Position numbers and translations under genes: made by a program | From: Solirubrobacter sp963736505 | Lineage (GTDB): Bacteria > Actinomycetota > Thermoleophilia > Solirubrobacterales > Solirubrobacteraceae | Direction of reading: 5' to 3' | Length of the DNA: 64,000 nucleotides | Assembly: GCA_963736505.1 (NCBI GenBank) | Contig: CAVTOZ010000003.1 | Span: 992,001 to 1,056,000 of the forward strand | Shown: one piece after another, positions 19,233 through 26,055 of the stretch | How the letters are laid out: each line of letters opens with the position of its first letter | Numbering within the stretch: the first letter of the stretch is position 1 | The notes under the pieces: generated by a model | The model's database searches: none | The model's input: only the letters and a program-made list of their open reading frames with translations | What the model was told of the DNA's origin: nothing

Positions 19233-19805
19233 ATGCAGGCAAAGGACGAGCCGGTCGACGCCCGCGTCCGCCGCCGGCTGCGGGAGTTGCGCAGCGAGCG
19301 CGGCCTGACGCTCCAGCAGGTCGCCGAGCGCGCGAGCATCGACATCTCGACGCTCAGCCGGCTCGAGTCGGGCAAGCGCCGCCTCGCGTTGGATCACATC
19401 CCGGGGCTGGCCGCCGCGCTCGGCGTCAGCGCGGACCAGCTGCTCGGCTCAGCGCCGGCGCAGGACCCGCGCGTGCGCGGCGAGCCGCGGACGTTCGACG
19501 GCCTGACGATGTGGCCGCTCACCCGCCGCGGCCCCGCGGCCGGCCTGCAGGCCTACAAGATGCTCGTGAGCGCGACGCGGACGACGCCGCCGGACGAGCT
19601 GCCCGTGCATGAGGGACACGACTGGCTCTACGTCCTCGACGGCCGCCTGCGGCTGCTGCTCGGCGCCGACGACCTCACGATCGAGCGCGGCGAGGCGGTC
19701 GAGTTCACAACGTGGACGCCGCACTGGTTCGGCGCGATCGACGGCCCCGTCGAGCTGATCGCGATCCTCGGGCCGCAGGGCGAGCGACTCCACCTCCACG
19801 CCTAG
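19233..19805 (+). CDS. XRE-family regulator with C-terminal cupin sensor
   Basis: 190 residues. N-terminal helix-turn-helix (about residues 12-68): RLRELRSERGLTLQQVAERA, IDISTLSRLESGKRRL, LAAALGVSADQLLG. C-terminal cupin (about 100-188) with HEGHDWLYVLDGRLRLLLG and TTWTPHWFGAIDGPVEL. This architecture is common in regulators of small-molecule or stress genes. ATG 19233 is preferred to an upstream TTG because the palindrome at 19219 would otherwise be coding. It probably controls the divergent flavoprotein. Its stop codon is completed by the first base of the inserted element at 19805. Confidence 0.86.
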   Translation: MQAKDEPVDARVRRRLRELRSERGLTLQQVAERASIDISTLSRLESGKRRLALDHIPGLAAALGVSADQLLGSAPAQDPRVRGEPRTFDGLTMWPLTRRGPAAGLQAYKMLVSATRTTPPDELPVHEGHDWLYVLDGRLRLLLGADDLTIERGEAVEFTTWTPHWFGAIDGPVELIAILGPQGERLHLHA

Positions 19806-19967
19806 GGGCCGGTTGAAGAATTCCGGTGCGCCCGCTGCGGCGCATCCGCGGCGCCTCGCGCCACCCACGACGCTCACGTGCCAGGGGCACGCATCACTGT
19901 CGCGTGCGGCCCGAGGCATCCACGGCTGCACCACATCGGTCGGACCGACCATTCTTCAACAGACCCC
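19805..19967. mobile_element. probable MITE with 17-bp imperfect terminal inverted repeats
   Basis: 163 bp bounded by 19805-19821 and 19951-19967, which match in inverted orientation at 15 of 17 positions (outer GGGG, inner GTTGAAGAAT). A TA dinucleotide lies directly outside each end (19803-19804 and 19968-19969), and each end reads CTAG across the junction. This is the pattern left by IS630/Tc1-type elements, which target TA. Inside are short hairpins (GGTCGG-A-CCGACC near the right end; CGTGCC-AGG-GGCACG in the middle) and no coding sequence. Alternatively it could be a bidirectional terminator with an unusually long loop. Confidence 0.55.
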
Positions 19968-20641
19968 TAGTCCGCTTCGATGCCGTGGACGAAGCGCCAG
20001 CGCCCGGACTCCTTGGCGAGCGTCACGGTCCACGTCGCCGGGGCGCGCGCGATGAAGCGGCCGGAGGGGCCGCGGATCGAGAGCCGGTAGACGACCTGGG
20101 CGAGCGCGCGCCCGCCGGCGACGAAGACGCCGTCGAAGTCGAGCACCTTGATCCGCTGCGACGCCTGCGTCGTGCCCGCCACGCGCGCGGCGAACGCGGC
20201 GCGGCCGGCCGGGCCGAGCGCGTCCAGCGTCGCGCCGGAGTAGACGAGCGCAAGCGTGCGCTCGGCCTCCGCGGGCGTCGAGCCGCCGTCCTCGCTGAGC
20301 CGGTTGAGCGCCTCGAGGTCGCGCCGGATGTGGCGCTGCACCTGCCGCACCTCGTCGCGCGAGCCGATGTCGCCGAACGGGCGCGACTGGTCGGGCGTCT
20401 CCTCGCTCTGGCCGTGGCCGGCGAGCCGCTTGATCACGCCCAGGCCCGGGAGCGCGCCGCGCGAGGCGAGGATCGAGGCCGGGTCGGGCCGGTACGCGAG
20501 CAGCGAGCGGAACTCCGGCGGGACCTGCGACATGTTGACCTGCGCCTGCGCCGGCATCGCGCTGCCGTCATGCCCGATGTGCTCGCGCAGCAGCACGAAA
20601 CCGACACCGAACGCGGCGATGACCAGGACCAACCGGACCAT
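19967..20641 (-). CDS. unrecognised membrane-anchored protein in the predicted pilus regulon
   Basis: 224 residues. An N-terminal hydrophobic segment (VRLVLVIAAFGVGFVLL) would anchor it with the bulk outside the cytoplasm. The C-terminal part (AQVVYRLSIRGPSGRF, ATWTVTLAKESGRWRFVHGI) looks like an NTF2-like alpha+beta fold, but I do not recognise a family. ATG 20641 is chosen over an ATG at 20677 because TACCGT lies exactly 7 nt upstream of it, and a GGGTCC box lies 31 nt upstream of that -10, as at the flp genes. The 23 bp around this box match the flp2 upstream region at 21 positions. A Tad-pilus accessory role is inferred from that promoter. Confidence 0.7.
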   Translation of the reverse strand: MVRLVLVIAAFGVGFVLLREHIGHDGSAMPAQAQVNMSQVPPEFRSLLAYRPDPASILASRGALPGLGVIKRLAGHGQSEETPDQSRPFGDIGSRDEVRQVQRHIRRDLEALNRLSEDGGSTPAEAERTLALVYSGATLDALGPAGRAAFAARVAGTTQASQRIKVLDFDGVFVAGGRALAQVVYRLSIRGPSGRFIARAPATWTVTLAKESGRWRFVHGIEAD

Positions 20642-20648
20642 GCTGCGG

Positions 20649-20715
20649 ACGGTAGCCGCGCAGGCACGCCGCGGCATGAGCCAAAGGACCCATTCAGGGC
20701 CCTGGGCCTGGTCCT
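20649..20715 (-). promoter_or_regulatory. predicted pilus-regulon promoter A
   Basis: On the minus strand: a distal AGGACC (20715-20710), AGGGCCCT, a proximal ATGGGTCC (20693-20686), 31 nt, -10 TACCGT (20654-20649), 7 nt, ATG. The 23 bp from 20693 to 20671 match 35067-35089 at 21 positions. It begins directly after the stop codon of the DUF192 gene. Confidence 0.65.
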
Positions 20716-21076
20716 ACTCGGCGGCGCGCCCGAGCCCGGCGGCGAGGAACGCCTCGCTGGTGCCGGCGCCGGCCTCGACGACCGAGCGCGCGCGCAGGCA
20801 GGTCTTCAGCCGCCGCGGCGGCACGTCGCGGTCCACGCGTACGACCTCGCCGCGTCGGTTGAGCCAGATCAGGTCGAGCGGGAAACGCATCGTCACCGTG
20901 TGCACCGAGCGGCAGCGCGGGATGTGCAGCGCCAGCGTCGGGGGCAGCTCGTCGAGCTTCGCGAGCCCTTTGACGCGTGACTTGCGCGTCGACGCCTCGG
21001 CGACCCTCAGGCCGCCGGGGAGCGTGCGCAGCGGCAGCCCGTCGAGCCGCGGGCAGTCGCCGGCGGCGTCAGCCAA
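20714..21076 (-). CDS. DUF192 family protein
   Basis: 120 residues if it starts at TTG 21076, where TTGGCTGA overlaps the end of the upstream gene; a GTG at 21100 is also possible. The DUF192 core is clear: RVKGLAKLDELPPTL, then RSVHTVTMRFPLDLIWL with the family's SVHT-MRFP-D pattern, and RSVVEAGAGTSEAF. The usual RGLM motif near the start is changed to VKGLA. The function of the family is not established; members are often small exported or peripheral proteins. No signal peptide is visible. It lies between the Asp/Trp-motif membrane protein and the predicted pilus-regulon gene. Confidence 0.75.
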   Translation of the reverse strand: MADAAGDCPRLDGLPLRTLPGGLRVAEASTRKSRVKGLAKLDELPPTLALHIPRCRSVHTVTMRFPLDLIWLNRRGEVVRVDRDVPPRRLKTCLRARSVVEAGAGTSEAFLAAGLGRAAE

Positions 21077-22322
21077 TGCAGAACTCGCACGTGCTTCCAC
21101 CGCCGCCTCCTCCGCCGTGGCGCGCCGGGGGCGTGTACGTCGGCTTCGCCGCCGGGGGCGGGGTGGTGGACCCGCCGCCGGACGACGGCGGCGGGCTCGA
21201 CGCGTGCTTGCGCGCCTTCGCCGCGGCGCGGGCCTTGGCGGCGGCGCGGGCGTGCGCGACGGCGTGCGCCTCGGCGCGGCGGGCGGCCCGGCGCTCCTTC
21301 TGGAACGCGGCGACCTGCTTGCGCTCCGCGGCCTTCGCGGCGGCGGCCGCCTTGGCGGCGGCGGCGTCGACGGTCGGGGCCGGAGCGGCCGTCGCGACGG
21401 ACTTGACGACGGTGTGCTTGACCGCGGCGGGCTTCGCCGCGGCCGGGTTCGCCGGGGACGAGTTGCCGAGCAGGGCCGTGCTCGCGAGCACGACCAGCCC
21501 GATCCCGGCCGCGGCGTAGAGCGCGACGAGCAGGACCGGATGGATCGTGCGGCGCCGGCGTGCCGGAGCGGTGGTCTCGGCGGCGGGCTCGGCCGCCTGC
21601 AGCCAGTCCTGGCTCGCGGCGCCCGGCCACGCGGCGGCGGGGGCGAAGCGGCCCTCGGCGGCGCCGTGCGCGGCCGCGACGTCGCCGGCGGAGGCGTGGG
21701 CCGACGCATCGGCGGCCGGGGCGAGGCGGTCGCTCGCGACGGGGTCCTCGACGCGGCCCGCGGCGGCGAGCGGCGCGTCAGCCGCCGGCGCCACGCGGCC
21801 GTTCGCCGGCGCGAAGCGCCCGTTGGACGCGGGGGACGGCTCGCCCGCGGGCGCGACCGGGCCGGCGCTGCCGCCGCCCTCCCAGCCGAGGCCGTCGTCG
21901 TCGAACCAGTCCTCTTCCTCAGGCGCGGCGGCGCGCTCGCGCCATCGCTCCACGCTCGGCAACTGGGCGCCAGGCCGCTCCGGCGCGTCGTCGTCATTCG
22001 AACCTGCCAGGCGCGACGACTCGCGCCAGCGGTCCCACTCCTCGCGCGACTCGGCGGGCGCGGGCGGCGCCTCGCCTTCCCAGCCGAGGTCGTCGTCCCA
22101 GACCTCCTCCTCGCTGCTCACCGGCGCGGCGGCGGGCGACCAGCTCGTGGACGCCACGACCGGCGCGGCAGCGGCCGCGGCACGGCGGCGGGGCGTGCGG
22201 CGGCGCCGCGCGGCGGCGGTCCGCGCGCTGGCCCGGGCCGCCCCCGCGCGCCGCGCCTGCAGGCGCGGAACCGCGATGAGGGCGATGCCGGTGATTGCGA
22301 CTAGCAGGAGTACGACTTCCAT
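21069..22322 (-). CDS. low-complexity two-helix membrane protein with acidic Trp repeats
   Basis: 417 residues, not recognised. An N-terminal helix (VVLLLVAITGIALIAV) is followed by a basic stretch, then a long Ala/Pro-rich region. That region has two copies of an acidic aromatic motif (VWDDDLGWEGE near 75 and WFDDDGLGWEGG near 135) and several RFAPA or RVAPA units. A second helix (LLVALYAAAGIGLVVLAS) lies near residue 275. The rest is an Ala/Lys-rich probable coiled coil (AAAAKAAERKQVAAFQKERR), a Pro/Gly tail, and CEFCIG at the end, which carries CxxC. Good codon bias throughout supports a real gene. The repeated motif could be a docking site. Confidence 0.7.
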   Translation of the reverse strand: MEVVLLLVAITGIALIAVPRLQARRAGAARASARTAAARRRRTPRRRAAAAAAPVVASTSWSPAAAPVSSEEEVWDDDLGWEGEAPPAPAESREEWDRWRESSRLAGSNDDDAPERPGAQLPSVERWRERAAAPEEEDWFDDDGLGWEGGGSAGPVAPAGEPSPASNGRFAPANGRVAPAADAPLAAAGRVEDPVASDRLAPAADASAHASAGDVAAAHGAAEGRFAPAAAWPGAASQDWLQAAEPAAETTAPARRRRTIHPVLLVALYAAAGIGLVVLASTALLGNSSPANPAAAKPAAVKHTVVKSVATAAPAPTVDAAAAKAAAAAKAAERKQVAAFQKERRAARRAEAHAVAHARAAAKARAAAKARKHASSPPPSSGGGSTTPPPAAKPTYTPPARHGGGGGGGSTCEFCIG

Positions 22323-22387
22323 TTCGTCCTCTACATCGTGCCAGCTTGACTGGCGTACGGGGTACCGGTAGGTCCTTGCGTCCGCTC

Positions 22388-22393
22388 TATTGT
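22388..22393 (+). promoter_or_regulatory. -10 element (TATTGT), leaderless type
   Basis: TATTGT ends 6 nt before GTG 22400, so the transcript would begin at the start codon. Confidence 0.5.
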
Positions 22394-22399
22394 GCCTCT

Positions 22400-23318
22400 G
22401 TGCCCGCCAGTGGAGAAGAGCATTCGTCCAACTTCCTGCCGGAGGGCGATAAACCGCTCGTGCCGGTGATCGTGGCGTTCGGCCTGCGGCCCGAGCGGAT
22501 CGTCGGCGCGGAGGGCCGGATCGACGCCGTCCCGGACGCGCCCACGCAGGAGCAGGTGGGACTGCTGGTCGAGGCGCTGAAGTCCGGGATCGAGGCCGGC
22601 GGCCACGTGATCGCGATCGTCCCCGACTGGTTCCCGCCTGACGGGCTGCGCCGGCTCGAGATGGCGCACACGCTGCTGGACACCGACAGGGTCGCGATCC
22701 ACATCACGCCGCTGTCGCCGCTGGCGGCCACCGCGCTCGCCTCGCTCGCGTCGAGCCTCGCGCCGCGCCTGCTCAGCGCCGGCCTGCTCGCGTCGATGCT
22801 CGAGCCGCTGGAGAAGCAGCTGCACACCGTCACCTGGCTCGGCAGCGTCACCGGGCTCAAGCACCCGGCGCCGAGCTCTCGGCCAGCACGTCGCCAGCCT
22901 CAGCCCGGGCAGCGCCTTCGCCGTGTCCTCGTATCCCGAGCCCGCGGTGCACAAGGTCCAGGCCGGCGAGGCGTCCGTGCCGCTTCCGCCGGTCGAGCGG
23001 CCGAGCCATCTCGCCGTCGCGGCGCGCAACGGGGAGGAGGCGTGGCTGACCGGCCCGGTCAACCAGGCGCTCGGCGGCCTGCCGGTGGTCAAGCTCGAGC
23101 CGACGCCGGGCGGCCCGGCGTGGTGGGGGACCAGCAAGCTCGCCGAGGGCGTGATCTGCCCGGTCGACATCGAGGCGCTCGCGCGCGACATCGCGCAGTG
23201 GGCGGACCCGTGGGCCTGCCGCTGGTGCAGCGAGCTGATCGCCCGCTCGCCGTGCCCGATGTGCGGCCATCGCGCCCGTCCCCGCCGCGTGCGCCCTCAA
23301 CAGGGGGCCCGTACGTAG
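22400..23318 (+). CDS. unrecognised zinc-ribbon protein, apparently frameshifted
   Basis: The first part (GTG 22400 to about 22875) encodes VPVIVAFGLRPERIVGAE through WLGSVTGLKHPAPS. The natural continuation (LGQHVASLSPGSAFAVSSYP to a stop at 23316) is in another frame, so the total is 919 bp with one surplus base near 22864-22880. The second part includes EEAWLTGPVNQALGG and ends with two CxxC knuckles (CRWC and CPMCGHRAR), typical of a zinc ribbon. Both halves have normal codon bias. Causes could be a sequencing error, a recent mutation or +1 recoding. I do not recognise the family. Its last 22 bp overlap the convergent lipoprotein gene. Confidence 0.6.
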
Positions 23319-23794
23319 GAGGCGGGCGGGGCACCTTCGGAAAGCGTCACCTCGGCCGCGCCGAAGTACTGCCGCCCGTCGCACGTCTTCACGCCGGAGA
23401 GCTCGACCGTCGCCGCCACGCGGCGCGTGTGCCCGGTCGCGCAGTCCGGCTGGCAGTCGAGCACGTGGAACTCGCCGCGCCCTTCGGCCCCGGTGGCGGT
23501 CCAGCTCGACCACACGAGCCCGTCGAGCCCGCCGTCGGCCGAGGTCGCCAGCGCGCGCGGGCGCACGCCGACGACGCCGCCGACCTGCACGACGCCGATC
23601 GCTCCCGCGCGCAGCTGGCGGTCGATCGCGGGGGAGATCACGGGCTTGAAGACCGGCGCCTGCGGCGTCTTGCCCGCGACCGCGTGGCGCGGTCCGTACT
23701 GCGACATGTCGATCGTCGGCGTGGCGGCCGGGCGCTCGTCGACGGCCCCGCCGCAGCCGGCCGCGAGCAGCGCGAGCAGCACCAGGCGCCTCAT
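23297..23794 (-). CDS. small secreted lipoprotein, unknown function
   Basis: 165 residues beginning with a lipoprotein signal peptide and lipobox (RRLVLLALLAAGCGG, Cys at 14). The mature part has a probable disulfide pair region (LDCQPDCATGHTRR) and ends in YVRAPC. No family is recognised. Its ATG overlaps the stop of the TadG-hydrolase fusion gene (ATGA), so the two are co-transcribed and probably act together outside the membrane. Confidence 0.75.
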   Translation of the reverse strand: MRRLVLLALLAAGCGGAVDERPAATPTIDMSQYGPRHAVAGKTPQAPVFKPVISPAIDRQLRAGAIGVVQVGGVVGVRPRALATSADGGLDGLVWSSWTATGAEGRGEFHVLDCQPDCATGHTRRVAATVELSGVKTCDGRQYFGAAEVTLSEGAPPASYVRAPC

Positions 23795-25140
23795 CCGCCG
23801 CAGAACTTCTGCAGGAGCCCGGCCGCCTGTACGGCGACCCCGTCATAGCGGTCCGGGAACGCCGAGACCTGGACCTTCTGCGCGAGCTGCCCCGGGCTCT
23901 GGCCGGTGTCGGCGTTGACCGCGCGCGAGATGAACTGCGACGCGGCGTAGACCGGGTCGAGGATCTGCGCCGGCGAGCCCCAGCCCTGGCTCGGGCGCTG
24001 CTGGAAGACGCCGAGCGAGTCGCGGTCGCCGTACGGGAGCGAATGCACGCCCGACTCGACGATCGCGGCCTCGAACGCCGCCAGCCGCACCTTCGCGGAC
24101 GCGTGGAAGCGGTCGAGCACCTGGCAGATCGCGTTCGCCGCCACCGGGTCCGGCGCGCCGCCGAAGAACCCGCTGCCGCCCGCCCCGCCGAGCCCGCCGA
24201 ACGGCTCGTAGGCCGCGTTCCAGTCGATCAGCTTGACGCCGAGCTGGGTCTCCTCCAGCCCGCCGACGGCGCCGCCGGAGCCGGCGCCCGCGCCGATCGA
24301 GCCGGAGTTCGCGACGTCGATGTGGATGTGGTCGAAGTGGCCGGTGGCGCGCCAGATGGTGCGGTAGCCGAGCTTGTGCAGCGGCGCGACGATCGCGTCG
24401 ATCACCGAGCCCTCGTCGCCCTGGTCGTGGTTGACGTCGATCGCCGCGGAGTCGTGGCAGCGGTAGTGGTAGCCCGTCGCGGAGTGCACGCCCGGCGCCG
24501 GCGGGGAGCCGAGGTCGGCGTTCTCGGCGACGTTGAAGCCGTGCTTGCGCAGCAGCTCGCCCAGCGGGACCATGTCGTTGCTCGCCGCGCTGGCGCCGCA
24601 CGTCGGCGGGGAGGAGATCTTCTTGCCGAGCTTGTCCCACTCGTCGGAGGAGATGGTCGGATCGCCGCCGGTGACGTTCGGCCCGATGTTCCCGCCGCCT
24701 CCGCCGCCGCCCGTGCCCGTGAGGACGAGCAGCTCGACGCGGGCGCGGGCATGCGCCTGGCCGCGCGTGTCCTCGCTGTCGAGCGCCTTCGCGCCCTGAC
24801 CGAGCGTCTTCTTGGTCGACACCCACACCTTCACGTCGACGCCGTTGCGGTCGAGCTTGGTCACGTGCGCGCCGTTCTTGGAGGCGTAGCTCTCGGCGGC
24901 GGCGCGGATCGCGGCCGAGTCGAGCAGCCCGAGGTCCGACGTCCCGGTCGAGGCGACCTGCGCGACGAGCTGCTGCTGGGCGTTCTTGGCCGCCGCCAGC
25001 GCGGCCGCGTCGGCGGCGGTCTGGGCCTCGGTGGAGAAGATCGCGGCCCGTCCCACCTGGAAGAAGAGCATTCCCACCACCAGCAGGGCGACCATCACCA
25101 TCACGAGGGCGGGAATGATCTGGCCGTCCTGGCGCCGCAT
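23791..25140 (-). CDS. TadG-like pilus protein fused to M15-type peptidase and lysozyme-like domains
   Basis: 449 residues in three parts. (1) Residues 1-60: a TadE/G-like N-terminus, RRQDGQIIPALVMVMVALLV then TAADAAALAAAKNAQQQ, which anchors it in the membrane; Glu+5 of the cleavable pilins is missing, so it is probably not processed. (2) About 190-290: a D-Ala-D-Ala carboxypeptidase/M15-like domain with zinc ligands in CHDSAAIDVN (H-x6-D) and HFDHIHIDV (HxH). (3) About 355-449: a transglycosylase/lysozyme-like domain, AAIVESGVHSLPYGDRDS, LGVFQQRPSQGWG. A Gly-rich linker separates parts 1 and 2. It is divergent from cpaB and has the pilus promoter box. Likely opens peptidoglycan for pilus passage (inference). 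Confidence 0.85.
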   Translation of the reverse strand: MRRQDGQIIPALVMVMVALLVVGMLFFQVGRAAIFSTEAQTAADAAALAAAKNAQQQLVAQVASTGTSDLGLLDSAAIRAAAESYASKNGAHVTKLDRNGVDVKVWVSTKKTLGQGAKALDSEDTRGQAHARARVELLVLTGTGGGGGGGNIGPNVTGGDPTISSDEWDKLGKKISSPPTCGASAASNDMVPLGELLRKHGFNVAENADLGSPPAPGVHSATGYHYRCHDSAAIDVNHDQGDEGSVIDAIVAPLHKLGYRTIWRATGHFDHIHIDVANSGSIGAGAGSGGAVGGLEETQLGVKLIDWNAAYEPFGGLGGAGGSGFFGGAPDPVAANAICQVLDRFHASAKVRLAAFEAAIVESGVHSLPYGDRDSLGVFQQRPSQGWGSPAQILDPVYAASQFISRAVNADTGQSPGQLAQKVQVSAFPDRYDGVAVQAAGLLQKFCGG

Positions 25141-25150
25141 GACGCGCCAG

Positions 25151-25228
25151 AATGTATCCCGGGGCAGAGGGGTACTCGTGGGCCTTGGGACCCATCTTGG
25201 TCCCGGGACCCAGGCTCAACTTGCGTCT
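25151..25228. promoter_or_regulatory. predicted pilus-regulon promoter region C (TadG-fusion and cpaB)
   Basis: Minus strand: proximal ATGGGTCC (box 25193-25188), 31 nt, -10 TACATT (25156-25151), 10 nt, ATG 25140. Distal to it is a perfect 12-bp palindrome GGTCCCGGGACC (25199-25210). Plus strand toward cpaB: CAACTTGCGTCT (25217-25228) resembles the flp1 box CAAGTTGAGTCC, and a -10 TATGGT lies at 25258-25263 (29 nt, not 31). cpaB has AGGGAGG three nt before its GTG. Confidence 0.6.
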
Positions 25229-25302
25229 GGGCCCTGTCAGGAGCGCGGAATTGCGCCTATGGTTCGGCGCCGGAGTAAGACGATCGAGGTGCAGGGAGGC
25301 CA

Positions 25303-26055
25303 GTGAATCCACGACAGCGACGGGCGGTGCTGCTGCTCGCCCTTGCCGCCGCCGGACTACTCGGCGTCTTCGCCCTGGTGGCGAACTACGTCTCGGACGT
25401 CGACACGCAGGTCGGCCCGAAGATCACCGTGCTCGAGCTCACGCGCACCGCGCCCAAGAACCAGGCGATCACCGACGACATGGTCGTCGAGAAGCAGGTC
25501 CCGCGCCGCTGGGCGCCGGGCGCCGCGCTGACCGACCGCTCGCTGCTGGTCGGGCGCGTACCGAGCTCCGACCTCGCGCGCGGCTCGATCCTGCAGGAGG
25601 GCATGCTCGTGCTCCCGCCGGAGCTCAACGAGGGCCAGCGCGAGGTCGCGATCCTGGTCGACGCCTCCACGGGCGTCGCCGGCAAGATCGAGCCCGGCCG
25701 GCGCGTCGACGTGATCGCCGCCTTCGCCGGCGACCAGGGCGGGGCCGCCGACGGGACCGTCAAGCGGCCGAACCGCTCGATCGTGGTCGTAGCGGGCGCG
25801 CGCGTGCTCGCCGTCGGCCAGGCGCGCCTGAAGAGCAGCGGCGGCGTGCAGGAGAACCAGTCGGACCCGACGCAGGTCGTGCCCGTGACGTTCGCGCTCA
25901 GCAAGGAGCAGGAGCTGCGCGTCTCCTACGCCCAGTCCTTCGCGCAGGACGTCCGGCTCGCGCTCGTGCGCCCGGGCGACAGCACCGACCGCACGCTGCC
26001 GGAGACGATCTTCAAGGGCGACGACCCCAAGAAGGGGGAGAAGGGCGAGCAGTGA
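25303..26055 (+). CDS. cpaB: Flp pilus assembly protein CpaB/RcpC
   Basis: 250 residues. One N-terminal membrane helix (AVLLLALAAAGLLGVFALV) is followed by an SAF domain (LELTRTAPKNQAITDDMV, VGRVPSSDLARGSILQEGML) and a C-terminal beta region (VASTG-like VDASTGVAGKIEPGRRVDVI). In diderms CpaB works at the periplasmic face with the secretin; in secretin-less actinobacteria its role is unclear. First gene of the tad operon. GTG 25303 with a strong ribosome binding site. Overlaps the next start (GTGA). Confidence 0.9.
   Translation: MNPRQRRAVLLLALAAAGLLGVFALVANYVSDVDTQVGPKITVLELTRTAPKNQAITDDMVVEKQVPRRWAPGAALTDRSLLVGRVPSSDLARGSILQEGMLVLPPELNEGQREVAILVDASTGVAGKIEPGRRVDVIAAFAGDQGGAADGTVKRPNRSIVVVAGARVLAVGQARLKSSGGVQENQSDPTQVVPVTFALSKEQELRVSYAQSFAQDVRLALVRPGDSTDRTLPETIFKGDDPKKGEKGEQ

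Noticed and set aside
25303..25303. Extending the 31-nt promoter rule to cpaB.
   Set aside because: The best match (GCGTCT 25223-25228 before TATGGT 25258) has a 29-nt gap and a weak box, so it was not counted among the five sites.
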